A DNA stretch of 64,000 bases from Micromonospora aurantiaca ATCC 27029 (GCF_000145235.1 NC_014391.1:1984001-2048000), one strand, 5' to 3'; shown: positions 41,535 to 51,801, numbered from the stretch's first letter. Notes: generated from the letters alone by a model not told the origin. Program-made: numbers and translations.

Positions 41535-42491
41535 ATGACTCCGACGCAGCTACGGGCCTACGTCGCTGTCGTCCGGCTGGGATCCGTCAAGCAGGCAGCC
41601 GCGCAGCTGGAGGTCTCCGAGTCGGCGGTCTCGCTGCTCATCGCCCAGCTACGGCGGGAGTTCGGAGACCAGTTGTTCAGCCGGACGGCGGCGGGGCTGG
41701 CCTTCACCCCCGGCGGGCTGCGGCTCGCCAGCCGCGCGGCCGAGATGCTGGGCCTGCAGGACCGTACGGTCCTGGAGGTCAGTTCGGCGGCACACGGCCG
41801 CCGGATGCTGCGGGTCGCCGCGTCCAGCGAGTTCGCCGAGTTCGCCGCGCCGAGACTGATCGAGCTGTTCGCCAGACGCGCCGCCGACCTCGACATCGAG
41901 CTGAGCGTCTGCGACCCCGGCTCCTTCGAGTCGCTGCTGCTGACCCGGGCCGCGGACATCGCGATGGGGCCGCTGCCGCCGGTGGCCGAACCGGCGATCT
42001 CCTGCCGGCCCATGATGAACTACCGGCTCGTGACCGTCGTCGGCCCGGATCATCCGCTGGCCGGTGTGCCGGCGTCACCGGGGCAGTTGCGCGACCAGAC
42101 CTGGCTGCTCGGGCCTTCGGCCACCAACACGCTGGGCGCTGTCCCGGCGATGCTGCGCCGGCTCGGCGTACCCGAGGAGCGGCAGCAGATCTTCCAGAGC
42201 CACGCGGCGGCGTTGGGTGAGGCCCAGCGCGGCCGGGGGATCGCGCCCGCGCTGTCGTTCACCGTCGCGCCGGACGTCCGCGGCGGCCAGCTCGTGGCGT
42301 TGTCCGGGCCGCACGCCACGGCCGAGGCGGTGTGGCATTCGCTGGTACTCGTCACCCCCGGCACTCCGTCCGTGGCAGCCGAGCTGTGCCGCTTCGCGTC
42401 GACGCCCCGGGCGATTCAGGCGATGATGCGTGGCGTGGGCGTCGCGGTGAACCATTTCCGGCCCTCGGTGCACGTGACGCTCTGGAGTTGA
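41535..42491 (+). CDS. LysR-family transcriptional regulator
   Basis: 318 residues. N-terminal HTH_1: MTPTQLRAYVAVVRLGSVKQ, AAAQLEVSESAVSLLIAQLR, FSRTAAGLAFTPGGLRLASR. The substrate-binding domain covers ~90-300 (RVAASSEFAEFAAPRLIELF...). It is convergent with coxE, whose 3' end it overlaps by 76 bp. LysR regulators commonly accompany CO dehydrogenase gene clusters and may control the cox operon, although the operon promoter is 8 kb away. No clear ribosome site was noted. Confidence 0.85.
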   Translation: MTPTQLRAYVAVVRLGSVKQAAAQLEVSESAVSLLIAQLRREFGDQLFSRTAAGLAFTPGGLRLASRAAEMLGLQDRTVLEVSSAAHGRRMLRVAASSEFAEFAAPRLIELFARRAADLDIELSVCDPGSFESLLLTRAADIAMGPLPPVAEPAISCRPMMNYRLVTVVGPDHPLAGVPASPGQLRDQTWLLGPSATNTLGAVPAMLRRLGVPEERQQIFQSHAAALGEAQRGRGIAPALSFTVAPDVRGGQLVALSGPHATAEAVWHSLVLVTPGTPSVAAELCRFASTPRAIQAMMRGVGVAVNHFRPSVHVTLWS

Positions 42492-43651
42492 CCGGCGGCG
42501 TCCAGCAGGTCCCGGAACGTCGCGGCCGGCAGGAGCCGGTCACAGTAGGGCAGGGCCGCGGCCATGCCCGCCACCAGGGGAGCGAAGCCGGGGGCGCCGG
42601 CCCGCGGGTTCAGCCAGACGATCCGGTGGGCGCGGCGGCTCAGCCGTGCCATCACGGCGGCGAGCTCGGCCGGCGGGTCGCTGTCCCAGCCGTCCGAGCC
42701 GATCAGCACCACCGCCCCGCGAACCGCGTCGCCGTGCGGGGACGCGAGCAGGCCCCGCAGGTTCGTCGCGATGCGCGTACCCCCGAAACGGTCGGTCACG
42801 GCGGCGCCCGCGTGCGCGATCGCCGCGGACGCCGACGTGTGCCGCAGCGCGACGGTGAGCCGGGTGAGCGTCGTGGCGAAGGCGAACACCTCCGCGTCGG
42901 TGGTCATCGCGAAGGCCCGCAGCAGGTGCAGGTACGCGTGGGCCTGGGCCCGCATCGACTCGCTGACGTCGCACAGCAGCACGACCCGGCGCGGCCGGCG
43001 TAGCGGCCGCTCGCGGACGACCTCGACGGGCTCCCACGCGGTGCGTCGGGCGCGGGCGATCGTCGGACGCAGCGCGACCCGCCGCCCGGCCGGGCCTACG
43101 GCGTGCCGCCTGGTGCGCCGGGACGGCCAGCGTGCGACCGCCTCGCGCAGGGCCTCGCCGAGCAGTGCGAGCTGGGCGTCGTCGAGGTCCTCGAACGGCC
43201 GGTCGGCGAGTCCGGCGAGGGCGCTGGGCCGTCGCTCGGGCAGCCGCACTCCGGCATCGGAGGGCTCCGCCTCGGCGACGGGCGCCGGCAACGTCGCCCA
43301 CGGCAGCCCACCGCCGTCGCCGGTGGCGTCGGTGTCGGCGGGCACCGGCAGGTGCACGTCGTCGCGAGCGCCCGGCGGGGCCGCCGACCGGGTGAGCGGC
43401 AGCGGCGGCGCGTCGGCGAACACAGCGGCGAAGACGCTGTCGAAGGCGGCGAGGTCGGCGTGCCGCCGCACGAAGCTGATCCGGGCGGCCCAGTAGAGCG
43501 CGGTCGTCTCCCCGGGTGTGCACACGCCGAGCGCCCGGACGAAGTCACCGGCCTCGGTGAGCCCGGCGGGTACGCCGGCCCGCCGCAACCGGTCGGCGAA
43601 CGCCGTCGCGAAGGCCGCGCGGTCGACGCCGCGCAGCAGACCGTGCCTCAC
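42416..43651 (-). CDS. coxE: CoxE, VWA-domain maturation factor
   Basis: 411 residues from a GTG at 43651 that overlaps the coxG stop. The N-terminus (VRHGLLRGVDRAAFATAFAD) begins the CoxE-like region; the VWA domain near 230-390 has RRVVLLCDVSESMRAQAHAY with the DxSxS metal site and VVLIGSDGWDSDPPAELAAV. CoxE works with the AAA+ protein CoxD in assembling the Cu-Mo active site of CO dehydrogenase. The 3' end overlaps the convergent lysR gene by 76 bp. Confidence 0.9.
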   Translation of the reverse strand: MRHGLLRGVDRAAFATAFADRLRRAGVPAGLTEAGDFVRALGVCTPGETTALYWAARISFVRRHADLAAFDSVFAAVFADAPPLPLTRSAAPPGARDDVHLPVPADTDATGDGGGLPWATLPAPVAEAEPSDAGVRLPERRPSALAGLADRPFEDLDDAQLALLGEALREAVARWPSRRTRRHAVGPAGRRVALRPTIARARRTAWEPVEVVRERPLRRPRRVVLLCDVSESMRAQAHAYLHLLRAFAMTTDAEVFAFATTLTRLTVALRHTSASAAIAHAGAAVTDRFGGTRIATNLRGLLASPHGDAVRGAVVLIGSDGWDSDPPAELAAVMARLSRRAHRIVWLNPRAGAPGFAPLVAGMAAALPYCDRLLPAATFRDLLDAAGQLQSVTCTEGRKWFTATPTPRIIA

Positions 43652-44457
43652 CGGCGTGCGACCCACCAGGCGATCACCGCACCGACGACGACGATCCCGA
43701 CGAGCACCGGCACGAGGCGCTTGACGACGGCACCACCGGCGACGCCGAGCAGGTCCAGCGTCTCCGATTCGGCGCTGCTGCCGGCATCCGGTCGACCGGT
43801 GGACGCCGAGGCGGCCACGGGGGTGCCGGCCACGGTGGACCCGGGCGGCGTGGCGGACGAGGGCGAGGCGGTGTCGGGCGCTGCCGCCTCGGCCGCGAGG
43901 GTACGAGCCGCGGAGGCGTCGGGGCCGGTCGCGGCGGCGACTGCGGGTGCGGGCTCGGGTGCGTCAGGCGCGGTGGCCTCGTGCGGGTCGCCGGCCGTGC
44001 TGTCGCCGGTCCTCTCGGCCGCCAGCCTCGCCTCGAGGTTGGCGACGAACTGGGCGAGCAGCTTGCCCGACACCTCTTTGATCATGCCGCTGCCGAACTG
44101 GGCCAGCCGCCCGGAGATCTTCAGATCGGTGTCCACGCTGACGACGGTGCGCTGATCGTCCGGCCGCAGTTCGGCGGTGACCAGCGCGGACGCGTTCGCC
44201 GCCGACCGCCGGTCGCGGCCCTTCGCGTCGATCACCCCCCGATAGCGACTGTCGTCCTTCTCGACGAAACGTGCGGTGCCGGCGAACTCGGAGACGACCG
44301 GACCGACCTTGACCTTCACCGTGCCCTGGTGGACGTCGCCGTCGACGCCGGTCAGCCGGGCGCCCGGCAGGCACGGCGCGATGCCCTCCAGGTCGGTGAG
44401 GATCGCCCATGCCCGCGCGATCGGGACGTCGACTGTGAACTCGTTGCTGATCTTCAT
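43648..44457 (-). CDS. coxG: CoxG, membrane-anchored SRPBCC protein
   Basis: 269 residues. Residues 1-150 are the CoxG SRPBCC domain (MKISNEFTVDVPIARAWAIL, DLEGIAPCLPGARLTG, GMIKEVSGKLLAQFVANLEA). A ~90-residue Ala/Pro/Thr-rich linker and one C-terminal transmembrane helix (VVKRLVPVLVGIVVVGAVIAWW) follow. CoxG recruits CO dehydrogenase to the membrane and quinone pool in known systems. The start overlaps the coxD stop (ATGA). Confidence 0.9.
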   Translation of the reverse strand: MKISNEFTVDVPIARAWAILTDLEGIAPCLPGARLTGVDGDVHQGTVKVKVGPVVSEFAGTARFVEKDDSRYRGVIDAKGRDRRSAANASALVTAELRPDDQRTVVSVDTDLKISGRLAQFGSGMIKEVSGKLLAQFVANLEARLAAERTGDSTAGDPHEATAPDAPEPAPAVAAATGPDASAARTLAAEAAAPDTASPSSATPPGSTVAGTPVAASASTGRPDAGSSAESETLDLLGVAGGAVVKRLVPVLVGIVVVGAVIAWWVARR

Positions 44458-45323
44458 GCCGGCCTCTCCTGGTGTGCGCCGAGCGCGGCGGCGACGGCGG
44501 CGCGGTCGTCGGGGGTCTTGGCGATGGTGCCGATGGTCCGGACGACGTCGTCGGCGGAGAGGTCGGCGGCGCCGAGCACTGACAGCGCGGCTACCCAGTC
44601 GATGGCCTCGGCCATGCCGGGTGCCTTGTCCAGGCCGAGGGCGCGTACGTCGCCGACGAAGGCGGTCGCCGTGCGGATCAGCCCTTCGGTGGCGCCCGGC
44701 ACGGCCCGCCGGACGATCTCGGTGGCGCGGTCCATCTGCGGGAAGTCGATCCAGTGGTACAGGCAGCGGCGGCGCAGTGCGTCGTGCAGGTCGCGGCTGC
44801 GGTTGGAGGTGAGCACCACGACCGGCGGCGTGGTCGCGGTGAACGTACCCAGCTCGGGGATGGTGATCCCGGACTCGCCGAGGAACTCGAACAGCAGCGC
44901 CTCGAACTCGTCGTCGGCCCGGTCGATCTCGTCGATCAGCAGCACCGGCGGGACCGGCCCCGGGTGGCGTACCGCCCGCAGGATCGGCCGTTCCTGCAGG
45001 AACTCCGCGGCGAACAGGTCGGCGTCGGTGAGCGGGGCGTGCCGGGCCTCGGCCAGCCGGATGGCGAGCAACTGCCGCTGGTAGTTCCATTCGTACAGCG
45101 CCTCGCCGGGGGTCAGGCCGTCGTAGCACTGCAACCGGATCAGTGTCGTGTCCAGCGCCCGCGCCAGCGCCTTCGCCGCCGCGGTCTTGCCGACGCCGGG
45201 CTCGCCTTCGAGCAGCAGCGGCTTGCCCAGCTCCAGCGCGAGGAAGACGGCCATCGCCATGCCGTCGTCGGCCAGGTAGTCGACGGCGTCCAGCCGGCGC
45301 CGCACGGCCTGCGGATCCTTCAC
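44454..45323 (-). CDS. coxD: CoxD, MoxR-type AAA+ ATPase
   Basis: 289 residues from a GTG at 45323 overlapping the previous stop. Walker A GEPGVGKT is at residues 40-47 and Walker B VLLIDEIDRADDEFE near 118-130, followed by sensor LTSNRSRDLHDALRRRCLYH. MoxR AAA+ proteins act as chaperones with VWA partners; CoxD is needed for assembling the bimetallic [CuSMoO2] cluster. The gene lies between the mobA-like gene and coxG. Confidence 0.92.
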   Translation of the reverse strand: MKDPQAVRRRLDAVDYLADDGMAMAVFLALELGKPLLLEGEPGVGKTAAAKALARALDTTLIRLQCYDGLTPGEALYEWNYQRQLLAIRLAEARHAPLTDADLFAAEFLQERPILRAVRHPGPVPPVLLIDEIDRADDEFEALLFEFLGESGITIPELGTFTATTPPVVVLTSNRSRDLHDALRRRCLYHWIDFPQMDRATEIVRRAVPGATEGLIRTATAFVGDVRALGLDKAPGMAEAIDWVAALSVLGAADLSADDVVRTIGTIAKTPDDRAAVAAALGAHQERPA

Positions 45324-45904
45324 CGCGCCTCGCCCGAGAGCAACCGCCGGTAGTCCGCGCGGGTGTCCACGTCGATCGGCACCGGCCCGTCCACCGGTAT
45401 CTCCGTGACCGGGTGCCGGCCGGAGTGCAGCAGCTTCCACACCGCCTTGTCACCGTGCAGGACACGCAGCTCCGGCAGGACGTCACGGGCGAACCAGAAC
45501 GGGTGCCCCAGGCCGTCGGCGTACCGGCACACCGCGAGCGGGGTGGTCGCCGCCGCGACCCGGCGTACGTCGGCGGCCCGTACGCCGGGCTGGTCGCCGA
45601 GCAGGAGCACGAGCCCGTCGGCGCGCGGGTCCACCGCCTGCGACGCGGCGCGGACCGACGATCCACAGCCCGTGCTGAACTCGGCGTTCTCGACGACCTG
45701 GACCCCGGTCAGGTCCACCCGCTCGCGGACCAGGTCGGCGGCGCCGCCGAGGGTCACCAGCACCTGGTCGAAGGCACACGAGCGGGCCAGGTCGAGGGTG
45801 GCGTCGAGCAGCGTCCGCCCGCGGTACGGCAGCAGTTGTTTGGCCTCGCCGAGGCGCACCGAGGCCCCGGCCGCCAGAACCAGGCCGGTGACGAACACGG
45901 CTAC
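45320..45904 (-). CDS. MobA-like molybdenum-cofactor nucleotidyltransferase
   Basis: 194 residues from a GTG at 45904 overlapping the xdhC stop. The NTP-transferase motif LVLAAGASVRLGEAKQLLPY is at residues 8-27, with LLLGDQPGVRAADV and YADGLGHPFWFARDVL following. It probably adds the cytidine group to the molybdopterin cofactor (MCD) used by CO dehydrogenase. Overlaps coxD by GTGA. Confidence 0.88.
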   Translation of the reverse strand, partial: VAVFVTGLVLAAGASVRLGEAKQLLPYRGRTLLDATLDLARSCAFDQVLVTLGGAADLVRERVDLTGVQVVENAEFSTGCGSSVRAASQAVDPRADGLVLLLGDQPGVRAADVRRVAAATTPLAVCRYADGLGHPFWFARDVLPELRVLHGDKAVWKLLHSGRHPVTEIPVDGPVPIDVDTRADYRRLLSGEAR

Positions 45905-46767
45905 GCCGCCACGTGCCGGTCGCGGCAGCCGGGGCAGCAGAACCAGTGGTCGGTGCCGCCGATCCGCACGTGCGGGGTGTCCGGCCCGACCAGGACTGTC
46001 ATCCCGCACACCGGGTCGACTGCCTGCTGGGGGAGCGCCGCGGGTGGTGCGGGGGAGGAGGCGAGGCCGTCCACCCGGAGTGCCCGCACCACCTCGGCCA
46101 TGATCGACAGCGCGATCTCCTGCGGTGAGCGCGCCCCGATCTCCAGTCCGGCCGGGGTCCGGACCCGGGCGCGCTCCGCGTCGGACAGCGCCAGTTCGTC
46201 GAGCACCGCCGCGCCGCGGGTCCGGCTGGCGACCAGCGCGACGTGCCCCACTCCGGCGTCCAGCGCGGCGCGGACGGCGTCCTGTTCGCCCTTGCCCAGG
46301 CCGGCCACCACGACCGCCGTCGCGCCCGAGTGGTCACCGGACGTGGCCACCTCGAAGTCGAGGAAGGCCGCCAGGGTGGCCACCGCCGCGCTGATCGGCG
46401 TGTCGCCCACCAGACCCAGCACGGGTACGGGCAGCACCGGGCGCAGGAAGATCTCGAGCGCCCCGCCCGAGTGGCACGGGTTGACCACGACCCGCGCTCC
46501 CGGCGTGTCGGGGAAGGCGGGCGCGCCGTCCGGCAGGACCCGCAGCAGCAGCGCCTTGCCGTCCCGGAGGGCGTCCAGGGCGGCCGCCCGCACCGAACTC
46601 TCGGCGCACATCCCGCCGACGAAACCGTCGATGGTGCCGTCCGGCAGGATCACCGCGTCGTCGCCGGGCCGGGCCGACGTCGGGTCCTGCGCCCGGACCA
46701 CTGTGGCGTGCACGAACGGCGCGCGCGAGACGGTCAGATCACGCGCACGGCGGGCGATAGTCGTCAT
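45901..46767 (-). CDS. XdhC/CoxI-family protein with C-terminal YHS domain
   Basis: 288 residues. The XdhC-type core shows HATVVRAQDPTSARPGDDAV, DGTIDGFVGGMCAESSVRAA, VFLPVPVLGLVGDTP-like strand and LEIGARSPQEIALSIMAEVV. A C-terminal YHS module follows: DPVCGMTVLVGPD then FCCPGCRDRH. XdhC proteins bind the molybdopterin cofactor and insert its sulfido ligand; the YHS part may bind metal. The combination is not the usual minimal XdhC. It is 13 bases downstream of coxL. Confidence 0.85.
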   Translation of the reverse strand: MTTIARRARDLTVSRAPFVHATVVRAQDPTSARPGDDAVILPDGTIDGFVGGMCAESSVRAAALDALRDGKALLLRVLPDGAPAFPDTPGARVVVNPCHSGGALEIFLRPVLPVPVLGLVGDTPISAAVATLAAFLDFEVATSGDHSGATAVVVAGLGKGEQDAVRAALDAGVGHVALVASRTRGAAVLDELALSDAERARVRTPAGLEIGARSPQEIALSIMAEVVRALRVDGLASSPAPPAALPQQAVDPVCGMTVLVGPDTPHVRIGGTDHWFCCPGCRDRHVAA

Positions 46768-46780
46768 GGGGCCACCTCCC

Positions 46781-49167
46781 CTAGATCGGCGGGCGGGCGT
46801 TGCCGCGCATCGCGTCCCAGACGCGCGACGGCGTCAACGGCATGTCGGCATGCCGTACGCCGAAGGGTTCGAGGGCGTCGACGACCGCGTTGACGATCGC
46901 CGGCGGGGAGCCGACGGTGGCCGACTCGCCCACGCCCTTCGCGCCGATCGGGTGGTGCGGGGACGGGGTGACGGTGAAGCCGGTCTCCCAGTCGGGCACT
47001 TCGAGCGCGGTGGGGATCAGGTAGTCCATGAGCGACGCGCCGAGGCAGTTGCCGTCCTCGTCGAACGCGATCATCTCCATCAGGGCCATGCCGACTCCGT
47101 CGGCCAGACCGCCGTGCACCTGCCCCTCGATGATCATCGGGTTGATCCGGGTGCCGCAGTCGTCGACGGCGATGAACCGCCGCACCTTGACCTGCGCGGT
47201 GCCGGGGTCGATGTCCACCACGCAGATGTACGCCCCGTGCGGATACGTCAGGTTCGACGGGTTGTAGCAGATCTGCGCCTCCAACCCGCCCTCGACGCCC
47301 TCGGGCAGGTCGCCGGCGCCGTGCGCGCGCATCGCGATGTCCTGGATGGTCACGCTCCTGCCCGGGTCGCCCTTGACCCGGAAGGAACCCTTGTCCCATT
47401 CCAGATCGGCGACCGAGACCTCCAGCATGCCGGAGGCGATGATCCGGGCCTTGTCGCGGACCTTGCGGGCGACCAGGGCCGCCGCGGCACCGGAGACGGG
47501 TGTGGACCGGCTGCCGTACGTGCCGAGACCGAACGGCGTGTTGTCGGTGTCGCCGTGCACCACGTCGATGTCGTCCGGCGGGATGCCGATCTCCTCGGCG
47601 ACGATCTGCGCGAACGTCGTCTCGTGTCCCTGGCCCTGGGACTGCACGCTGAGCCGCACCACTGCCTTGCCGGTCGGGTGTACGCGCAGCTCACAGCCGT
47701 CGGCCATGCCCAGGCCGAGGATGTCCATGTTCTTGCGCGGGCCGGCGCCGACGGCCTCGGTGAAGAACGCGACGCCGATGCCCATCAACTCGCCCCGGGC
47801 CCGCTTCTCCTGCTGCTCGCGCCGCAGGTCGGCGTAGCCGGCCATCTCCATCGCCAGCCGCATGGTCGGCTCGTAGTCGCCGGAGTCGTACACCCAGCCG
47901 GTCTTCGTCGTGTACGGGAACTGCTCCGGGCGGATGAAGTTCTTCAGCCGCAACTCGGCCGGGTCCATGCCCAGTTCGTCGGCGAGGCAGTCGACGATCC
48001 GCTCGACGAGGTAGACGGCCTCGGTGATGCGGAACGAACAGGCGTACGCCACACCGCCCGGCGCCTTGTTCGTGAAGACCGCCGTCATCTTGCAGTACGC
48101 GGCCTCGATGTCGTAGCTGCCGGTGAAGACCCCGAAGAAGCCGGCCGGGTACTTCACCGGCGCGGCGGTGCCGTTGAAGGCGCCGTGGTCGGCGAGGACG
48201 TTGGTGCGGATGGCCAGGATCCGGCCGTCACGGGTCGCCGCGATCTCACCACGCATGATGTAGTCGCGGGCGAAGCCGGTGCTGATCAGGTTCTCGAAGC
48301 GGTCCTCCATCCACTTCACCGGCTTCCCGGTGACGATCGACGCGACGATCGCGCAGACGTACCCCGGATAGATCGGCACCTTGTTGCCGAAGCCACCGCC
48401 GATGTCCGGCGAGATCACCTGGATCTTGTGCTCGGGGATGCCCGCCACCAGGGCGTAGAGGGTGCGATGCGCGTGCGGCGCCTGCGTGGTGGACCAGAGG
48501 CGCAGCTTGCCGTCGACGGCGTCGAAGTCGGCGATCGCCCCACAGGTCTCCATCGGCGCGGGGTGCACCCGCGGATAGACCAGGTCCTGGCTCACCACGA
48601 CGTCCGCGCGGGCGAACACGGCCGCGGTGGCCGCCTCGTCACCGGTCTCCCAGTCGAAGCAGTGGTTGTCGGTCTTGCCGTCGAGATCGTCGCGGATCAC
48701 CGGGGCGCCCGGTTCGAGCGCGCGGCGGGCGTCGACGACCGGATCGAGGACGTCGTACTCGACGTCGATCAGCTCCAGCGCGTCCCGCGCCGCGTACTTG
48801 TCCTCGGCGACGACGAACGCCACCTCCTGGCCCTGGAAGCGCACCTTGTCGGTGGCTAGCACGGCCTGCACGTCGTTGGAGAGCGTCGGCATCCAGGCCA
48901 GACCCTGCTCGGCCAGCATCGCCCCGGTCACGACAGCCTTGACGCCGGGTGAGGCCTCGGCGGCGCTCGTGTCGATGCTCAGGATCCGCGCGTGGGCCAC
49001 CGGCGAGCGGAGGATGGCCAAATGCAGCATGCCGGGCAGCCGGACGTCGTCGACGAACCGGCCCCGGCCGCGTACGAACCGCGGATCCTCCTTCCGCAGC
49101 ATGCGGCCGTAGCCCACCGGCTTCTGGTCGTTGTCGTGGAAGGTGTCCACGCGCTCGTGCACAGTCG

Positions 49168-49171
<4 letters not shown>
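46781..49171 (-). CDS. coxL: CoxL, large molybdopterin subunit of form I CO dehydrogenase
   Basis: 796 residues (ATG at 49171, overlapping the coxS stop). The active-site loop AYACSFR is at residues 375-381, matching the form I consensus AYXCSFR with the Cu-binding Cys at 378; form II enzymes have AYRGAGR. The C-terminal GAKGVGESATVG supplies the conserved Glu, and RFVRGRGRFVDDV, GGGFGNKVPIYPGY are typical. The enzyme oxidises CO to CO2 with water, passing electrons through CoxS and CoxM to the respiratory chain. The length is normal. Confidence 0.95.
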
Positions 49172-49716
<545 letters not shown>

Positions 49717-49718
49717 GC

Positions 49719-50591
49719 TCAGCTCCTCGCCCGTTCCACGGCCCGGCGCAGGGTCCGTCTGGTCAGCTCGTCGGCCAGGTGCCGCTTGTAGTCCGCGCTG
49801 CCCCGCTGGTCGGTGGCCGGATCGCAGCTGCGCGCGGCGATCGCGCCGGCCTGCGCGAAGAGGCCCTCGCCGGGCTCCTGCCCGCGCAGCGCCGCGGAGA
49901 TCTCCGGGATGCCGGTGGTGTTCGGACCCACAGCGGCCAGCCCGACCCGGGCGTCGGAGATCACGTCGCCGTCGAGCCAGACCGCGGCACCCGCCGAGAC
50001 CACCGCCCAGTCGCCGGCCCGGCGCTCCACCTTCTCGTAGGCGCTGCCGCAGCCGGGCCGCACCGGCAGCCGGATCTCGACCAGGATCTCCCCGTCGCCG
50101 ACGGCCGTCTCGTACGGCCCGACGTGGAACTCCTCCATGGACACCACCCGCTCGGCGCCGCCCGGCCCGCGGATCACGCAGCTCGCGTCCAGGGCGGTGC
50201 AGACCGCGGACAGGTCTTCCGACGGGTCCGCCTGGCACAGGGAGCCGCCCAGTGTGCCCCGGTTGCGCACCACCGGATCGGCGATCACCCGTTCGGCGTC
50301 GGCGAAGATCGGGAAGGCCGCCGTCAGGGTGGCGGACTCGAGCAGTTCCCGATGCCGGGTCAGCGCACCGATGCGTAGCTCGTCCGGGCCCGCCTCGATG
50401 TAGCCGAGCTCGTCGTGGAGATCGTTGATGTCGATGAGATAGTCGAAACTGGCCAGCCGCAGCTTCATCATCGGCAGCAGGCTGTGCCCGCCGGCGATCA
50501 GCCGGGACGTGCTGCCCAGCCGTTCCATCAGGCTGATGGCATGGTCCACACTGGTTGCTCGTTCGTACTCGAACGGGGCCGGCACCTGCAT
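49719..50591 (-). CDS. coxM: CoxM, FAD-binding subunit of CO dehydrogenase
   Basis: 290 residues. FAD-binding motifs AGGHS at 33-37 and GTLGGSL near 110 match the AGGHS/TIGG motifs of the medium subunit. FPIFADAERVIADPVVRNRG and the C-terminal LADELTRRTLRRAVERA complete the family profile. First gene of the minus-strand cox operon; its promoter should lie in the 116-bp gap shared with the divergent xdhC-family gene, which holds a perfect inverted repeat. Confidence 0.95.
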   Translation of the reverse strand: MQVPAPFEYERATSVDHAISLMERLGSTSRLIAGGHSLLPMMKLRLASFDYLIDINDLHDELGYIEAGPDELRIGALTRHRELLESATLTAAFPIFADAERVIADPVVRNRGTLGGSLCQADPSEDLSAVCTALDASCVIRGPGGAERVVSMEEFHVGPYETAVGDGEILVEIRLPVRPGCGSAYEKVERRAGDWAVVSAGAAVWLDGDVISDARVGLAAVGPNTTGIPEISAALRGQEPGEGLFAQAGAIAARSCDPATDQRGSADYKRHLADELTRRTLRRAVERARS

Positions 50592-50636
50592 ATCGCACCT
50601 CCGGAAGTCGTCAATGTGGTGCCGGTGCCCGCGGAA

Positions 50637-50676
50637 GTCAACGCCGACCTAAGCAAGTCCTTAGGTCGGCGTTGAC
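50637..50676. promoter_or_regulatory. Perfect 17-bp inverted repeat between divergent cox genes
   Basis: GTCAACGCCGACCTAAG at 50637-50653 is exactly complemented by 50660-50676 across a 6-base spacer. It lies 45 bases before coxM and 31 bases before the divergent xdhC-family start. This is a plausible operator for a dimeric regulator controlling both directions, or a strong hairpin in the 5' leader. Confidence 0.7.
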
Positions 50677-50707
50677 GGTGCCGCTGCTGCTCACGGATCG
50701 TGCGGCA

Positions 50708-51781
50708 ATGCGAGACATCGTCGACGGCTTGACCGCGTGGCGTGCCGCCGGCGTCCGGTTCGCCGTCGCGACAGTCGTGCGGACCTGGAAGTCGGCGCCC
50801 AGACCGCCGGGCGCGGCCATGGCGGTCTGCGCCGACGGTGAGGTCGTCGGCAGCATCTCGGGAGGTTGCGTCGAGGGCGCGGTGTACGAGCTCTGCCAGG
50901 AGGCCATACGCACCGGCCAGGCATGCACCGAGACGTACGGTGTCGGCGACGACGACGCCTTCGAGGTGGGGCTGACCTGCGGCGGCACCATCGAGGTCCT
51001 GGTCCAGCCGGACGTCGTCCTGACCGAGCCGGACGCGGTGCTCGCCGCGATCCGCGCGGGTGCGCCGGTGGCGACGGCGTCGGCCGGGACGGCCCAGATG
51101 GTGGTCTGGCCCGACCGGGTGGCCGGCACCCTCGGCGACGCCGACCTGGACCGTGCGGTGGCGCGGCAGGCCGAGGGCATGCTCGCCCTCGGCACCACCG
51201 GAACCGTTCGACTCGGTACGCGCGGGCAGCAGCGGCACGACGAGGTGTCCGTCTTCGTCCAGTCGTACCTGCCGCCACCACGGATGATCGTCTTCGGCGC
51301 GATCGACTTCGCCGTCGCGGTGGCCCGGATCGGCCGCTTCCTCGGCTATCACGTCACGGTGTGCGACGCCCGTCCGGTGTTCGCCACCCGCAAGCGGTTC
51401 CCCGATGCCGACGACCTCGTCGTCCAGTGGCCGCACACGTACCTGGAGTCGACAGCAGTCGACGAGCGGACGGTGCTCTGCGTCCTCACCCACGACCCGA
51501 AGTTCGACGTCCCGCTGCTCGAGGTCGCCCTGCGCACCCCGGCCCGCTACATCGGCGCGATGGGCAGCCGCCGCACCCACGCCGACCGGCTGCGCCGCCT
51601 GCGCGAGACGGGTGTGGACGAGGCCGCCCTCGCCCGGCTCTCCTCACCGATCGGACTCGACCTGGGGGCGCGGACGCCGGAGGAGACCGCCGTGGCGATC
51701 GCCGCCGAGTTCGTCGCCCTGGCCGCGGGAGGGTCCGGCCGGCGGCTGACGGACCTCGACACCCCGATCCACCACCGCTGA
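50708..51781 (+). CDS. XdhC-family (CoxF-like) cofactor-insertion protein
   Basis: 357 residues from the ATG at 50708. N-terminal XdhC_CoxI part: FAVATVVRTWKSAPRPPGAA, GSISGGCVEGAVYELCQEA. C-terminal XdhC Rossmann part: MIVFGAIDFAVAVARIGRFL, LCVLTHDPKFDVPLLEVALR, YIGAMGSRRTHADRLRRLRE, IGLDLGARTPEETAVAIAAE. It probably matures CoxL by cofactor sulfuration. A second, shorter XdhC-like gene is inside the cox operon. Confidence 0.88.
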   Translation: MRDIVDGLTAWRAAGVRFAVATVVRTWKSAPRPPGAAMAVCADGEVVGSISGGCVEGAVYELCQEAIRTGQACTETYGVGDDDAFEVGLTCGGTIEVLVQPDVVLTEPDAVLAAIRAGAPVATASAGTAQMVVWPDRVAGTLGDADLDRAVARQAEGMLALGTTGTVRLGTRGQQRHDEVSVFVQSYLPPPRMIVFGAIDFAVAVARIGRFLGYHVTVCDARPVFATRKRFPDADDLVVQWPHTYLESTAVDERTVLCVLTHDPKFDVPLLEVALRTPARYIGAMGSRRTHADRLRRLRETGVDEAALARLSSPIGLDLGARTPEETAVAIAAEFVALAAGGSGRRLTDLDTPIHHR

Positions 51782-51801
51782 GCGGACCAGCGGCGGACGT
51801 G

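Noticed and set aside
45143..48859. Very long open frame on the plus strand across coxL, xdhC and mobA
   Set aside because: It is antisense to clear enzyme genes. Its His/Arg/Asp-rich sequence has no domain and is explained by the high GC content of codon third positions.
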